Source of the DNA: Mycobacterium senriense
Lineage (GTDB): Bacteria; Actinomycetota; Actinomycetes; Mycobacteriales; Mycobacteriaceae
DNA length: 64,000 bases
Reading direction: 5' to 3'
Assembly: GCF_019668465.1 (NCBI RefSeq)
Contig: NZ_AP024828.1
Coordinates: 5,704,001 to 5,768,000 of the forward strand
The notes below the pieces were generated by a model. The model saw only the letters and a program-made list of their open reading frames with translations, searched no databases and was not told the origin of the DNA. This document shows positions 8,851 through 17,433 of the stretch, one piece after another. The position numbers were made by a program, and so were the translations under genes. Each line of letters opens with the position of its first letter. Within the stretch, counting starts at the first letter, position 1.

Positions 8851-8879
8851 ATTGTGCCAGAACGGGCGCGATCATCAGA
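8851..8879 (-). promoter_or_regulatory. Probable promoter of the rpsP unit
   Basis: On the minus strand CACAAT (8851-8856) preceded by TCTGG lies 17 bp from TCTGAT (8874-8879). The block CGCGCCC..TCTGGCACAAT is nearly the same as at rplS (5519-5547), which supports both calls. The predicted leader before rpsP is about 120 nt. Confidence 0.55.
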
Positions 8880-8888
8880 AATCGCGCG

Positions 8889-9010
8889 ACGCGGGGATCG
8901 CAAGCGCGGCGCAGCCGGGCGCGGCGGGTCGCCGCCATCGGACACGCGGGGATCGCAAGCGCGGCGCAGCCGGGCGCGGCGGGTCGCCGCCATCGGACAC
9001 GCGGGGATCA
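8889..9010. repeat. Tandem repeat, 2.2 units of 55 bp
   Basis: Two identical 55-bp units start at 8891 and 8946, and a third begins at 9001 but stops after 9-10 bases. The partial third unit runs into the stop codon of the leftward SnoaL-like gene (TCA at 9008-9010). Each unit contains GATCGCAAGCGCGGCGCAGC and GGGTCGCCGCCAT. Related elements are at 15701-15745 and 49093-49192. The unit size and the fusion to a stop codon recall mycobacterial interspersed repetitive units (MIRU/VNTR). There are no spacers of the CRISPR kind. Confidence 0.85.
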
Positions 9011-9427
9011 CATCACTTTCTGAAAGACCTTGGTCTCCGCCCGCCGGGTCATGCGCCAGCCGTCGGGCGTGCGCACGAACTCGTCGTCGTACCACAATCC
9101 GCAGAACAGCACCTGGTCCTTGTCACCGCCCAGCACCATCGGGTTGAAGCAGATGACCCGTGACGCGGCCTTGTCCCCGTCGATCCGGACCGAGAAGTTA
9201 CCCAGCATGTGTGCGTACACCGGGAAGTTGGGCAGCACCTCGGCCAGCCACTTCTTCACCTCCGGGTACTGACCCTCGATGCCGCCCAACGCCGTGTAGT
9301 CGATGTAGGCGTCCGGAGTGAAGACCTTGTCCAGGTCGTCGAATCGCCGGTTGTCGATGGCGGTGGAGTAATCCACCAGAAGCTGCTGGATCTCGAGTCG
9401 ATCCGAGATCTCTTCCAGGCTCAACAT
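9008..9427 (-). CDS. SnoaL/NTF2-like protein (Rv2910c homologue)
   Basis: This 139-residue protein starts MLSLEEISDRLEIQQLLVDYSTAIDNRRFDDL, the usual opening of SnoaL-like (NTF2-fold) proteins. Later segments RVICFNPMVLGG and GLWYDDEFVRTPDGWRMTRR fit the cone-shaped fold. Members include steroid isomerases, polyketide cyclases and dehydratases, as well as non-catalytic binders; no substrate can be deduced. The ATG at 9427 matches the family start, and the longer upstream frame has no resemblance. The stop codon is embedded in the partial third repeat unit. The gene diverges from dacB2 with 58 bp between starts. Confidence 0.88.
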   Translation of the reverse strand: MLSLEEISDRLEIQQLLVDYSTAIDNRRFDDLDKVFTPDAYIDYTALGGIEGQYPEVKKWLAEVLPNFPVYAHMLGNFSVRIDGDKAASRVICFNPMVLGGDKDQVLFCGLWYDDEFVRTPDGWRMTRRAETKVFQKVM

Positions 9428-9485
9428 GCATCGGACAGTACTGAAGATCCGCCGTGAACAGAGTCGGAAGTTAGACTTTGCGGCC

Positions 9486-10367
9486 ATGCGGAAGCTCACG
9501 GCCGCAGCCGCTACCCTGCTCGCGCTCGGTACCTGCACCGCCACCGTCACCATGTCCACCGCCTGGGCGGATAACTCGCAACCGGTCGGCTCGATCCCCA
9601 TTCCCGACGGGCCGGCCCGAACCTGGATCATCGCCGACCTCGACAGCGGTCAGGTACTGGCCGGCCGCGACCAGGATGTCGCCCACCCGCCGGCGAGCAC
9701 CATCAAGACGCTGCTGGCCCAGGTGGTGCTGGACTCGGTGAGCCTGGACTCGACCGTGGTCGCCGACGTCGCCGACACCCAGGTGGAGTGCAACTGCGTC
9801 GGGATCAAACCGGGCCGCACCTACACCGCGCGCCAACTGCTGGACGGCCTGCTGCTGGTCTCGGGTAACGACGCCGCCAACACGCTGGCGCACATGCTGG
9901 GCGGCCCGGACGTCACGGTGGCCAAGATGAACGCCAAGGCGGCCTCGCTGGGCGCCACGAACACGCACGCCGCGACACCGTCCGGTCTGGACGGGCCCGG
10001 CGGTTCGGGCGCGTCGACGGCGCACGACCTGGCGGTCATCTTCCGCGCGGCGATGGCCAACCCGGTGTTCGCGCAGATCACCGCCGAGCCGTCGGCGATG
10101 TTCCCCGGCGACAACGGCGATCACCCGATCGAAAATCAGGACGAGCTGTTGCAGCGCTATCCCGGCGCGATCGGCGGCAAGACCGGCTTCACCGACGCCG
10201 CCCGCAAGACCTTCGTCGGGGCCGCCGCGCGCGGGGGCCGCCGGCTGGTGATCGCCATGATGTACGGGCTGATCAAAGCGGGCGGGCCGACGTACTGGGA
10301 TCAGGCGGCGACGCTGTTCGACTGGGGATTCGCGCAGAGCCCGCAGTCCAGCATCGGCTCGTTGTAA
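9486..10367 (+). CDS. dacB2: D-alanyl-D-alanine carboxypeptidase DacB2
   Basis: DacB2 trims the terminal D-Ala of peptidoglycan stem peptides outside the membrane. The 293-residue protein has a signal peptide (residues 1 to about 29, ending AWA). All three penicillin-binding motifs are intact: STIK at 71-74, SGN at 126-128 and KTG at 232-234. The M. tuberculosis homologue is 291 residues. The ATG at 9486 starts the signal peptide; an upstream in-frame ATG at 9426 would disrupt it and overlap the neighbour's start. The next gene, tetR, is convergent and ends 7 nt away. Confidence 0.95.
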   Translation: MRKLTAAAATLLALGTCTATVTMSTAWADNSQPVGSIPIPDGPARTWIIADLDSGQVLAGRDQDVAHPPASTIKTLLAQVVLDSVSLDSTVVADVADTQVECNCVGIKPGRTYTARQLLDGLLLVSGNDAANTLAHMLGGPDVTVAKMNAKAASLGATNTHAATPSGLDGPGGSGASTAHDLAVIFRAAMANPVFAQITAEPSAMFPGDNGDHPIENQDELLQRYPGAIGGKTGFTDAARKTFVGAAARGGRRLVIAMMYGLIKAGGPTYWDQAATLFDWGFAQSPQSSIGSL

Positions 10368-10374
10368 CTGTTCG

Positions 10375-10971
10375 TCAGGATTCCGGCAGCGCCGCGGTCA
10401 GCAGCGCCATCAGCACCGGGATCCGCTGGGCCGCGATTTCCGGTTGCGGCAGAACGCCTTCCACCACCGCGGCTCCGTCGAAGACGTTGCGCATCAGCGC
10501 CACAAGGACCGGGAAGGTGTCCTCGGGGAACACCTCGATGCCGGGCAGCGCGCGGGCCACGTCGTCGATCTTCGCGGCGTACTGTGCCAGCTCGTGTTGC
10601 AAAGTCTCCCTGAGCTTTTCGTCGGTGCGAGCGGCGACCGTCAATTCGTAGATCACGGCGTTGGTCGGGCCGCTGGTGACGTCCCCCAGGATCCCCAGCA
10701 CCGCTTCGAGCGCCGGGCGGTCGGCCGGTATTTCGGCGACTCCCTTGGTGAACGACTCCAGCTGACGGCGCAACACCTCCGAGGCCGTCGCGGCCATGAA
10801 ATCGCCCATGGTGTCGAAGTGCCGGAACAGCGCACCCACCGACACCCCGGCCCGCTTGGCAATGACCGCAGCCGACGCCCGGGCGTAGCCGACCTCGATG
10901 ATGGTGGCGATGCAGGCGTCGATGAGCCGCCCTACGGTCTCCTCGCGGCGCTGCTGCTGGGTTCTGGCCAT
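10375..10971 (-). CDS. TetR-family transcriptional regulator
   Basis: This 198-residue protein has an N-terminal helix-turn-helix (about residues 30-60) with the segment SAAVIAKRAGVSVGALFRHF, typical of TetR repressors. The C-terminal ligand domain is divergent. The ATG at 10971 lies just beyond the stop of the amidohydrolase gene (10973), so the two genes form one translationally close unit. The regulator may control that amidohydrolase, as in the Rv2912c-Rv2913c pair of M. tuberculosis. The ligand is unknown. Confidence 0.92.
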   Translation of the reverse strand: MARTQQQRREETVGRLIDACIATIIEVGYARASAAVIAKRAGVSVGALFRHFDTMGDFMAATASEVLRRQLESFTKGVAEIPADRPALEAVLGILGDVTSGPTNAVIYELTVAARTDEKLRETLQHELAQYAAKIDDVARALPGIEVFPEDTFPVLVALMRNVFDGAAVVEGVLPQPEIAAQRIPVLMALLTAALPES

Positions 10972-10972
10972 G

Positions 10973-12781
10973 TCAGAGGGTGACGCTCATCGCGCTGCGC
11001 CCCCGGCGGGCGCGCTCCCCCGCCCGCAGGTAGCGGCCCGACCGCACGGATTTGCCGTAGCCGTCCCGGAATTCGCCTTTGGCGTGGTTTCCGCCGAAGA
11101 CGACCACGCCACCCACACCGGTGGCGACCACGGCGTCGTCGTTGCGGTTGACCATGCGCCGCAGGCCACCGTAGAACGGCACCGCCTCCTCGTGGTAGCC
11201 GTCGACGGATTCGTTGAGTCCGGCCGGGTCGATCACCACGAAGTCCGCGCGGTCGCCCTGCCGTAGCGTGCCGGCGTCGATGCCGAACCACTCGGCCAGT
11301 TCACCGGTGAGCCGGTGCACGGCGTGCTCGATCGACATGAACGGCGCGCCGGCCCGGTAGGCGTCCCGGGTGCGCTTGAGCATCCGCAGCCCGAAGTTGT
11401 AGAAGGCCATGTTGCGCAGGTGCGCACCGGCATCCGAGAAACCCATGTGCACGCTGTCTTCGGTGGCGAGCGCATCCAGCAGCTTGGGGCGGTGGTTGGC
11501 GACGACGGTCGTCCACCGGACGTTGCGCTCACCGTTTTCGACGAGCACGTCCAGGAACGCGTCGAGCGGGTGCAGCTTGCGCTCGTCGGCGATGGCGCCG
11601 AAGCTCTTGCCGATCAACGAGTTATCGGGGCATTCGACGATGACCGCGTCGTGGAAGTCACGGTGCCACAGCGACGGTCCCAGCTTGATGCGATCGAACT
11701 CGCGCCGGAATTTGCGGCGGTATTCCTTGTCCGCCAGTAACTCGTTGCGCTCCAACTGGTCCCGCAGGTGCAGGGCCGCCGTTCCGGCTCCGAACTCCTC
11801 GAAGACCGGCAGGTCGATTCCGTCCGAGTACAACTCGAAGGGCACCGGCAGGTGCTGGAATTTCACGCTGGCACCCAGGAGCTTGTTCAGCAGTCGAGTG
11901 CCCGGGCCGAACACGTATACCGACAGCGGCATCGACTTGGCGTCGGCGGACACCAGCATGCTCATCCGAACGCCCTTGCCCCAGTTGAGTATCCGGCTGC
12001 TGGCCAGGAAGAAGAGCATTCCGGTTGACGGCTTGGCCACGTTGGGGGCGCTCTGCAGAATCCGGGCGCGCTTGCGCAGCACCTTGATCAGCCGGCGCCG
12101 TTCCCGCCATGTCGCGAAAGTGGACGGCAGGGCGCGCGAGCGGAACCGGTCGCCGTCGAGTTTGTCGATGGGCGCGTCCATCCCGGACATGCCGAGCACA
12201 CCGGCGTCGAGGGCCTCGTCCAGCAGGTCGGCCATCTTCGCCAGCTCGGCCTCGGTGGGCCGCGCCATGGCGTCGGTGGCCCGATCCAGTCCGAGCACCG
12301 CGGTCCGCAGGTCCGAATGACCAAGCAGCGAACCGATATTGGGCCCCAGCGGCAGGGCGTCGATCGCCTTGACGTATTCCGCGGCCGTCGACCAGGTCCG
12401 GTTGGAATCCAGCGCGCCGAAAACGTATTCGCGCGGCACCGCCTCCACCCGGCTGAACAGGTCGGCGGCATCCTGGGAATCGGCATAGACCGTCGACAAC
12501 GAACAGTTGCCCAGCAGCACCGTGGTGACACCGTGGCGTACCGACTCGCGCAGCCCGGGATCCAGCAGCACCTCGGCGTCGTAGTGGGTGTGCACGTCGA
12601 GGAAGCCGGGCACCACCCATTTGCCGGCCGCGTCGATCACCTCGGGGCACCCCGTCTCGTCCAGCGGCTCGGTGGAGACCGTGGCCACGACGCCGTCGCG
12701 GATGCCGAGCGTGCGCGTCAGCGGGGCGCTGCCGGTGCCGTCGAACCACAATCCGTCGCGAATGATCACGTCGTAGGCCAT
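10973..12781 (-). CDS. Amidohydrolase, D-aminoacylase-like (Rv2913c homologue)
   Basis: This 602-residue metal-dependent amidohydrolase starts MAYDVIIRDGLWFDGTGSAP. The first metal-binding HxH is in VPGFLDVHTHYDAEVLLDPG. Later family segments are LLGHSDLRTAVLG, FSDAGAHLRNMAFYN and GDRADFVVIDPAGLNES. The domain family (D-aminoacylase/N-acyl-D-amino-acid deacylase, amidohydrolase 3) cleaves N-acyl or cyclic amide bonds, but the true substrate is unknown. The ATG at 12781 is preferred over in-frame codons upstream because the product then begins at the family start. Length is close to the 611 residues of Rv2913c. It precedes the TetR gene by one base. Confidence 0.9.
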   Translation of the reverse strand: MAYDVIIRDGLWFDGTGSAPLTRTLGIRDGVVATVSTEPLDETGCPEVIDAAGKWVVPGFLDVHTHYDAEVLLDPGLRESVRHGVTTVLLGNCSLSTVYADSQDAADLFSRVEAVPREYVFGALDSNRTWSTAAEYVKAIDALPLGPNIGSLLGHSDLRTAVLGLDRATDAMARPTEAELAKMADLLDEALDAGVLGMSGMDAPIDKLDGDRFRSRALPSTFATWRERRRLIKVLRKRARILQSAPNVAKPSTGMLFFLASSRILNWGKGVRMSMLVSADAKSMPLSVYVFGPGTRLLNKLLGASVKFQHLPVPFELYSDGIDLPVFEEFGAGTAALHLRDQLERNELLADKEYRRKFRREFDRIKLGPSLWHRDFHDAVIVECPDNSLIGKSFGAIADERKLHPLDAFLDVLVENGERNVRWTTVVANHRPKLLDALATEDSVHMGFSDAGAHLRNMAFYNFGLRMLKRTRDAYRAGAPFMSIEHAVHRLTGELAEWFGIDAGTLRQGDRADFVVIDPAGLNESVDGYHEEAVPFYGGLRRMVNRNDDAVVATGVGGVVVFGGNHAKGEFRDGYGKSVRSGRYLRAGERARRGRSAMSVTL

Positions 12782-12896
12782 GGTTTCCTCCATGTCGTCG
12801 ATGCCCGGAACGCTAACATAGATAGCGATCACTCACAATCTTTTCGCGGGAGACACGCCGACGCATTAACGCTGCTGGCTACTCCAGGTCAACGAA

Positions 12897-14552
12897 TCAG
12901 CTCTGCGGCCGAAACGGCGCCGCCGTCGGCGCGGCGCTGGGCGCGTGCCGCGCCGGGCTCTGCGGACCCGAGCCGGGCTCCGGCACCGCCACGGCCGGCG
13001 GCACCTCGCCCATTCGGCTCGCCACCGTGGGCACCCTGATCACGGCCGACTGCTGGCCGCACTCATCCGTTCGCACGGTGACGACCTGCTCGCCGACGAA
13101 CTCGCCGTTGGGCTGCGGCCGCAGCGCGAGCACCATGGTGGTGCCCTGCGTGGACTGCGATCCGTCCGGCCCGACGCACGGGAAGTTGAGATCCACCGGC
13201 GCGGACTGCCACTCGCCGTCCGTGAATTTCATGAAGAGGGATCCTCCGCCGGGTGACATCCCCTGCGTGTGGTCGTCGTCGTCGAGCTGCATCGCAGCGG
13301 CGGAGCAGCCTTCCGGCTTGCACGACGACCGGAACGCCCACCACGTTCTGACGTCCGGCGGCTGCGGATCGGCGGCGTAGTTATAGGTCTGCCTGGTGCG
13401 CTCGGCCTCGATGCGGTAGCTGCCGTCGAGTGGGGCCGGCGGGGGCGCCGGGGTGGTCGGCGTCGGAGCGGCGACCTGGTTCGGTGTGGTGCCAGTGTGG
13501 CGCCCGATGGCGAAGCCCGCAACCAGCGCCCCGGCGACGAGGGCCACCGCCGCGGCGCCCAACAAGACCTTTCGCGGCCTGCGTTTGCGGGGCACGTCCG
13601 GTTCGTCCTCTGTCGTGGCCGCGACGTCCTGCGGCCCTGCCGCCGTGTCCTGCACGTCGGCGTCGGGCTCGGGATCGGGGCCGGGCTCACGATCGGGTTC
13701 GGATTCGGGGCGTTCACCCGTCGACAGGCCCGCCAGTTCGCTTGCCGCCAAGGCGAAGTCGTGACAGGTTTCGAATCGATCCTCGGGTCGTTCGGCGAGC
13801 GCCTTGGCGAAGACGCTGTCCAGGTGCGCCAGCTCGGGACGCTGGTCGCTCAGCCGCGCCAGCTTGCCGTCGCGGTGCCGGCGCAGCGCGGCCACGGGGT
13901 CGGCAAGCGCAACCGGCGGCGCGCCGGTCAACAGGTGAAATGCGGTGGCCGCCAACGCGTATTGGTCGGCGCGCCCGTCGACGTCGTCGCCGCTCAACTG
14001 TTCCGGTGCCGCGTACGCAACAGTGACGTGCGTCGCGTGCTCAGCTGCCTGCGCGCGTTGCCGGGCTATGCCGAAGTCGGTCAACAGGATTCGTTCTTTC
14101 CCGCCGTCACGATCGGTCAGCAGGATGTTGGCCGGTTTCACATCGCCATGCACCAGCCCGCGTAGGTGGGCGTAGTCGAGGGCGCCGGCGATCGCCGTGA
14201 GCATGGCCAGCACCTCGACCGCCGGCGAAACGGCCGGGAACCGGTCGGTGATGAGCTGAGCCGCGCTGGTGCCTTCGATGTATTCCATCGCGATGTAGAG
14301 CCGGCCGTCGAACTGGCCGCGCTCGTGCACCTCGACGATGTTGCGGTAGCGCAGGTTGGCGACGATCGGGGTTTCCTCCCGGAACCGCGCGGTGAAGTCG
14401 CCGTCCGCCGACAGTTCGCGGGACAGCACCTTCAACGCCTGCCGGCGCATCGACCGGGGCTCCTGGACGAGGTAGACCTCACCCGTCACTCCTGAACCCA
14501 GCCCTCGCGACACCAGGTAGCCGGCGAAGCTCGCGCCGCTGGGCAACGACAT
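12897..14552 (-). CDS. pknI: Serine/threonine protein kinase PknI, atypical catalytic loop
   Basis: PknI is a membrane receptor-type kinase. The 551-residue protein has a kinase domain at residues 1-275 with glycine loop GLGSGVTGEV, ATP-anchoring Lys41 (ALKVL) and DFG at 159-161. The catalytic loop reads HGDVKPAN (135-142), in which Gly replaces the Arg of the canonical HRD; PknI is known as an atypical, non-RD kinase. An acidic Pro/Glu linker (about 278-320), one membrane helix (about 330-350) and a 200-residue external domain follow. That domain has Cys residues in SSCKPEGCSA and TDECGQQSA. The order next to the two amidohydrolases is as in M. tuberculosis. Confidence 0.94.
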   Translation of the reverse strand: MSLPSGASFAGYLVSRGLGSGVTGEVYLVQEPRSMRRQALKVLSRELSADGDFTARFREETPIVANLRYRNIVEVHERGQFDGRLYIAMEYIEGTSAAQLITDRFPAVSPAVEVLAMLTAIAGALDYAHLRGLVHGDVKPANILLTDRDGGKERILLTDFGIARQRAQAAEHATHVTVAYAAPEQLSGDDVDGRADQYALAATAFHLLTGAPPVALADPVAALRRHRDGKLARLSDQRPELAHLDSVFAKALAERPEDRFETCHDFALAASELAGLSTGERPESEPDREPGPDPEPDADVQDTAAGPQDVAATTEDEPDVPRKRRPRKVLLGAAAVALVAGALVAGFAIGRHTGTTPNQVAAPTPTTPAPPPAPLDGSYRIEAERTRQTYNYAADPQPPDVRTWWAFRSSCKPEGCSAAAMQLDDDDHTQGMSPGGGSLFMKFTDGEWQSAPVDLNFPCVGPDGSQSTQGTTMVLALRPQPNGEFVGEQVVTVRTDECGQQSAVIRVPTVASRMGEVPPAVAVPEPGSGPQSPARHAPSAAPTAAPFRPQS

Positions 14553-14589
14553 TCGGCGATCCTATCCGTCCGCGCGCAGCGGCGCGCGG

Positions 14590-15672
14590 CTAAGCGGCCG
14601 GGCGAAACGTCTTGCCGCGCAGGATCACCAGATCGGGTCGATTCAGCACGGCCGAACCCGTGCGAGGGTCCTGCGAGTAGCACAGCAAGTCCGCCGAGGC
14701 GCCGTGATCGAGCCCGGGCCGGCCGAGCCAGCGACGCGCGTCCCAGCACGCCGCGCCCAGCGCCTCGGTTGGACTCATCCCGATGCTCTTGAGCGCCTCG
14801 ACCTCGTCGGCGATGCGGCCGGGCGCCACCATGGTGCCGGCGTCGCTGCCGGCGTAGATCGGCACGCCCGCGTCGCGGGCCGCGGCGATGCGGGACAGGC
14901 CGCGCGCGTGCAGGTCGCGCATGTGCGCCGAATATGCCGGATACTTCGCGGCGGCGTCGGCGATCCCGGGGAAGTTCTCCACGATGTTGACCAGCGTCGG
15001 AACCAGCACGGTGCCGTGCTCGACCATCAGCTCGATGGTGTCGTCGGTAAGTCCGGTGCCGTGTTCGATGCAGTCGATGCCGGCGTTGATCAGGCCGGGC
15101 AGCGCGTCCTCGCTGAAGACGTGCGCGGTGACCCGGGCACCGTGGGCGTGCGCGGTCTCGATCGCGGCCTTGAGCACGTCGTCGGACCACAACGGGGCCA
15201 GATCGCCCACGCTGCGGTCGATCCAGTCGCCGACCAGCTTGATCCAGCCGTCGCCGCGCTTGGCCTCCTGCGCGACCGCGTCAGGCAGTTGCCATTCGTC
15301 TTCCAGCTCACGCGAGAAGCCCGCCGCATACCGTTTGGGCCTGGCCAGATGCTTTCCGGCGCGGATGATGCGGGGCAGATCGTCGCGGTCGTCGAGGCTG
15401 CGGGTGTCGGTGGGCGAGCCGCAGTCGCGCAACAACAGCGCGCCGACATCGCGCTCGATCTCGGCCTGGGCGATCGCCTCGTCCAGTGGGATCTCGCCGT
15501 GATCGCCGAGGCCGACGTGGCAATGCGCGTCGACCAGCCCGGGCACGATCCAGCCGCCGTCGAAGACGGTGTCGGCGCCTGCGACCGGTTCGGCGCTGAT
15601 GCGGCCGTCGACGATCCACAGTTCGATCTCGGTTTCGTCGGGCAGGCCAACGCCCCGTACGTGCATGCGCAC
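14590..15672 (-). CDS. Amidohydrolase family protein (Rv2915c homologue)
   Basis: This 360-residue TIM-barrel amidohydrolase has a complete binuclear metal set by eye. The set comprises HxH in DAHCHVGLG (about residues 49-53), Lys in WIKLVGDW, His in VTAHVFSEDA, His in DCIEHGTGLT and Asp in YAGSDAGTMV. It therefore looks catalytically competent, of the imidazolonepropionase/prolidase-like branch; the substrate is not known. Two ATGs lie close together (15672 and 15666); I give the longer. It lies between ffh and pknI on the same strand. Immediately upstream, a hairpin element (15701-15745) separates it from ffh. Confidence 0.88.
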   Translation of the reverse strand: MRMHVRGVGLPDETEIELWIVDGRISAEPVAGADTVFDGGWIVPGLVDAHCHVGLGDHGEIPLDEAIAQAEIERDVGALLLRDCGSPTDTRSLDDRDDLPRIIRAGKHLARPKRYAAGFSRELEDEWQLPDAVAQEAKRGDGWIKLVGDWIDRSVGDLAPLWSDDVLKAAIETAHAHGARVTAHVFSEDALPGLINAGIDCIEHGTGLTDDTIELMVEHGTVLVPTLVNIVENFPGIADAAAKYPAYSAHMRDLHARGLSRIAAARDAGVPIYAGSDAGTMVAPGRIADEVEALKSIGMSPTEALGAACWDARRWLGRPGLDHGASADLLCYSQDPRTGSAVLNRPDLVILRGKTFRPAA

Positions 15673-15700
15673 CGGGCGGCTACCGGCTTCCGGTCCAATG

Positions 15701-15745
15701 GTGACGACCCGCTTCGCCCGGCTCCGCCGCGCTCGCGATCGTCAC
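15701..15745. repeat. Single copy of the dispersed hairpin element, overlapping the ffh stop codon
   Basis: This 45-bp element has perfect 7-bp inverted ends, GTGACGA and TCGTCAC. The core (CGCTTCGCCCGGCTCCGCCG) is the reverse complement of the core of the elements at 8891, 8946 and 49093. The ffh stop (TCA, 15742-15744 on the plus strand) lies inside the right arm. It could act as a terminator or mRNA-end hairpin for ffh. Confidence 0.7.
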
Positions 15746-17298
15746 GACTTGCCCGGGAACTTCAGCTTGGACAGATCGAAGTCGGCCAGACCGGGCGGCA
15801 GCTCGTTGAGACCTTCGGGCATCTGCGACAGGTCCGGGAACCCGCCCGGCATGCCCTGCATGAGCGGGTTGCGGGCCTTCGGCGGCGTGGGGCCGCGTCC
15901 GCCCTTCTTGCCCTTCTTGCCCGCCTTACCCTTCGCCGCCTTGGACTTTCGCGTCGCCGACTTGCGGCCCAGACCGGGGATGCCCATGCCGCCCAGCATC
16001 GACGACATCATCTTGCGGGCCTCGAAGAAGCGGTCCACCAGCTGGTTGACCTCCGACACCGTGACGCCCGACCCGTTGGCGATGCGCAGCCGCCGCGACG
16101 CGTTGATGATCTTCGGGTCGGCGCGCTCGGCGGGGGTCATGCCGCGGATGATGGCCTGCAGGCGGTCGAGCTGGCGGTCGTCGACCTGGGCCAGCGCGTC
16201 CTTCATCTGCCCGGCGCCGGGCAGCATGCCCAACAGATTGCCGATCGGGCCCATCTTGCGGATGGCCAGCATCTGTTCCAGGAAGTCCTCGAGCGTGAGC
16301 TCGCCGCTGCCGATCTTGACGGCGGCGGCCTCGGCCTGTTCGGCGTCGAAGACCTGCTCGGCCTGCTCGATCAGGCTCAGCACGTCGCCCATGCCCAGGA
16401 TGCGGCTGGACATCCGGTCGGGGTGGAAGACGTCGAAGTCCTCCAGCTTCTCGCCGGTGGAGGCGAAAAGGATTGGGACGCCGGTCACCTCGCGAACCGA
16501 GAGCGCCGCGCCACCGCGGGCGTCACCGTCCAGCTTGGTCAGCACCACACCGGTGAAGCCGACGCCCTCGCGGAACGCCTCCGCGGTGATGACGGCGTCC
16601 TGACCGATCATCGCGTCCAGCACGAACAGGACTTCGTCGGGATTGATCGCGTCACGGATCGCCGCGGCCTGCGACATCAGCTCGTCGTCGATGCCCAGCC
16701 GGCCGGCGGTGTCGACGATCACGACGTCGAAGTGCTTGGCCCGGGCCTCGGCGAGGCCGGCCGCCGCGACCGCGACCGGGTCGCCGGGCCCGGATCCGGG
16801 CGACTCGCCGGGATGCGGCGCGAACACCGATACGCCGGCGCGCTCACCGACGACCTGCAGCTGGTTCACCGCGGCCGGGCGCTGCAGGTCACACGCCACC
16901 AGCAGCGGGGTGTGCCCCTGGCCGCGCAGCCAGGAGGCCAACTTGCCGGCCAGCGACGTCTTACCGGAACCCTGCAGACCGGCGAGCATCACCACGGTCG
17001 GCGGCGTCTTGGCGAACGCCAGCTGCCGGGTCTGTCCGCCCAGGATGCCGATGAGTTCTTCGTTGACGATCTTGACGACCTGCTGCGCCGGGTTGAGGGC
17101 CCCAGAGACCTCGGCGCCCTTGGCGCGGTCCTTGATCCGGGTGACGAAGGCCCGCACCACGGGCAGCGATACGTCGGCTTCCAGCAGCGCCAGCCGGATC
17201 TCGCGGGTGGTGGCCTCGATATCGGCGTCGGTCAATCGACCCTTGCCGCGCAGCCCGGCAAGGGCACCGGTCAAACGGTCGGACAGCGATTCAAACAC
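15742..17298 (-). CDS. ffh: Signal recognition particle GTPase Ffh
   Basis: Ffh binds signal sequences and 4.5S RNA and delivers ribosomes to FtsY. The 518-residue protein has an N domain (MFESLSDRLTGALAGLRG), a G domain with P-loop GLQGSGKT (107-114), VACDLQRPAAV, VDTAGRLG and TKLDGDARGG, and a methionine-rich M domain with RKMGPIGNLLGMLPGAGQM for RNA binding. The C-terminus carries a basic stretch KSATRKSKAAKGKAGKKGKK and a Gly/Pro/Met tail. The receptor gene ftsY lies about 7 kb away on the same strand. The stop codon is embedded in a repeat element. Confidence 0.97.
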   Translation of the reverse strand: MFESLSDRLTGALAGLRGKGRLTDADIEATTREIRLALLEADVSLPVVRAFVTRIKDRAKGAEVSGALNPAQQVVKIVNEELIGILGGQTRQLAFAKTPPTVVMLAGLQGSGKTSLAGKLASWLRGQGHTPLLVACDLQRPAAVNQLQVVGERAGVSVFAPHPGESPGSGPGDPVAVAAAGLAEARAKHFDVVIVDTAGRLGIDDELMSQAAAIRDAINPDEVLFVLDAMIGQDAVITAEAFREGVGFTGVVLTKLDGDARGGAALSVREVTGVPILFASTGEKLEDFDVFHPDRMSSRILGMGDVLSLIEQAEQVFDAEQAEAAAVKIGSGELTLEDFLEQMLAIRKMGPIGNLLGMLPGAGQMKDALAQVDDRQLDRLQAIIRGMTPAERADPKIINASRRLRIANGSGVTVSEVNQLVDRFFEARKMMSSMLGGMGIPGLGRKSATRKSKAAKGKAGKKGKKGGRGPTPPKARNPLMQGMPGGFPDLSQMPEGLNELPPGLADFDLSKLKFPGKS

Positions 17299-17433
17299 CC
17301 CGCCAGCCTAGTGGTCGTTCGCAGGCTGCTTGCCGGGCGCAGGCTCCGCGACACATAAATCAAGCAGAAGACCGGCCGGGCAACGTCGCCGTGGCTTATG
17401 TTTCGCCAAGAAGATGACGAAGGGGCCAGGCTG

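Noticed and set aside
8889..9010. Possible CRISPR-like array
   Set aside because: The 55-bp units are adjacent and identical without variable spacers, so this is a tandem repeat.
14704..17358. An 884-codon plus-strand frame antisense to ffh and an amidohydrolase
   Set aside because: Composition is a shadow of GC-rich coding sequence, and both real genes have complete motifs.
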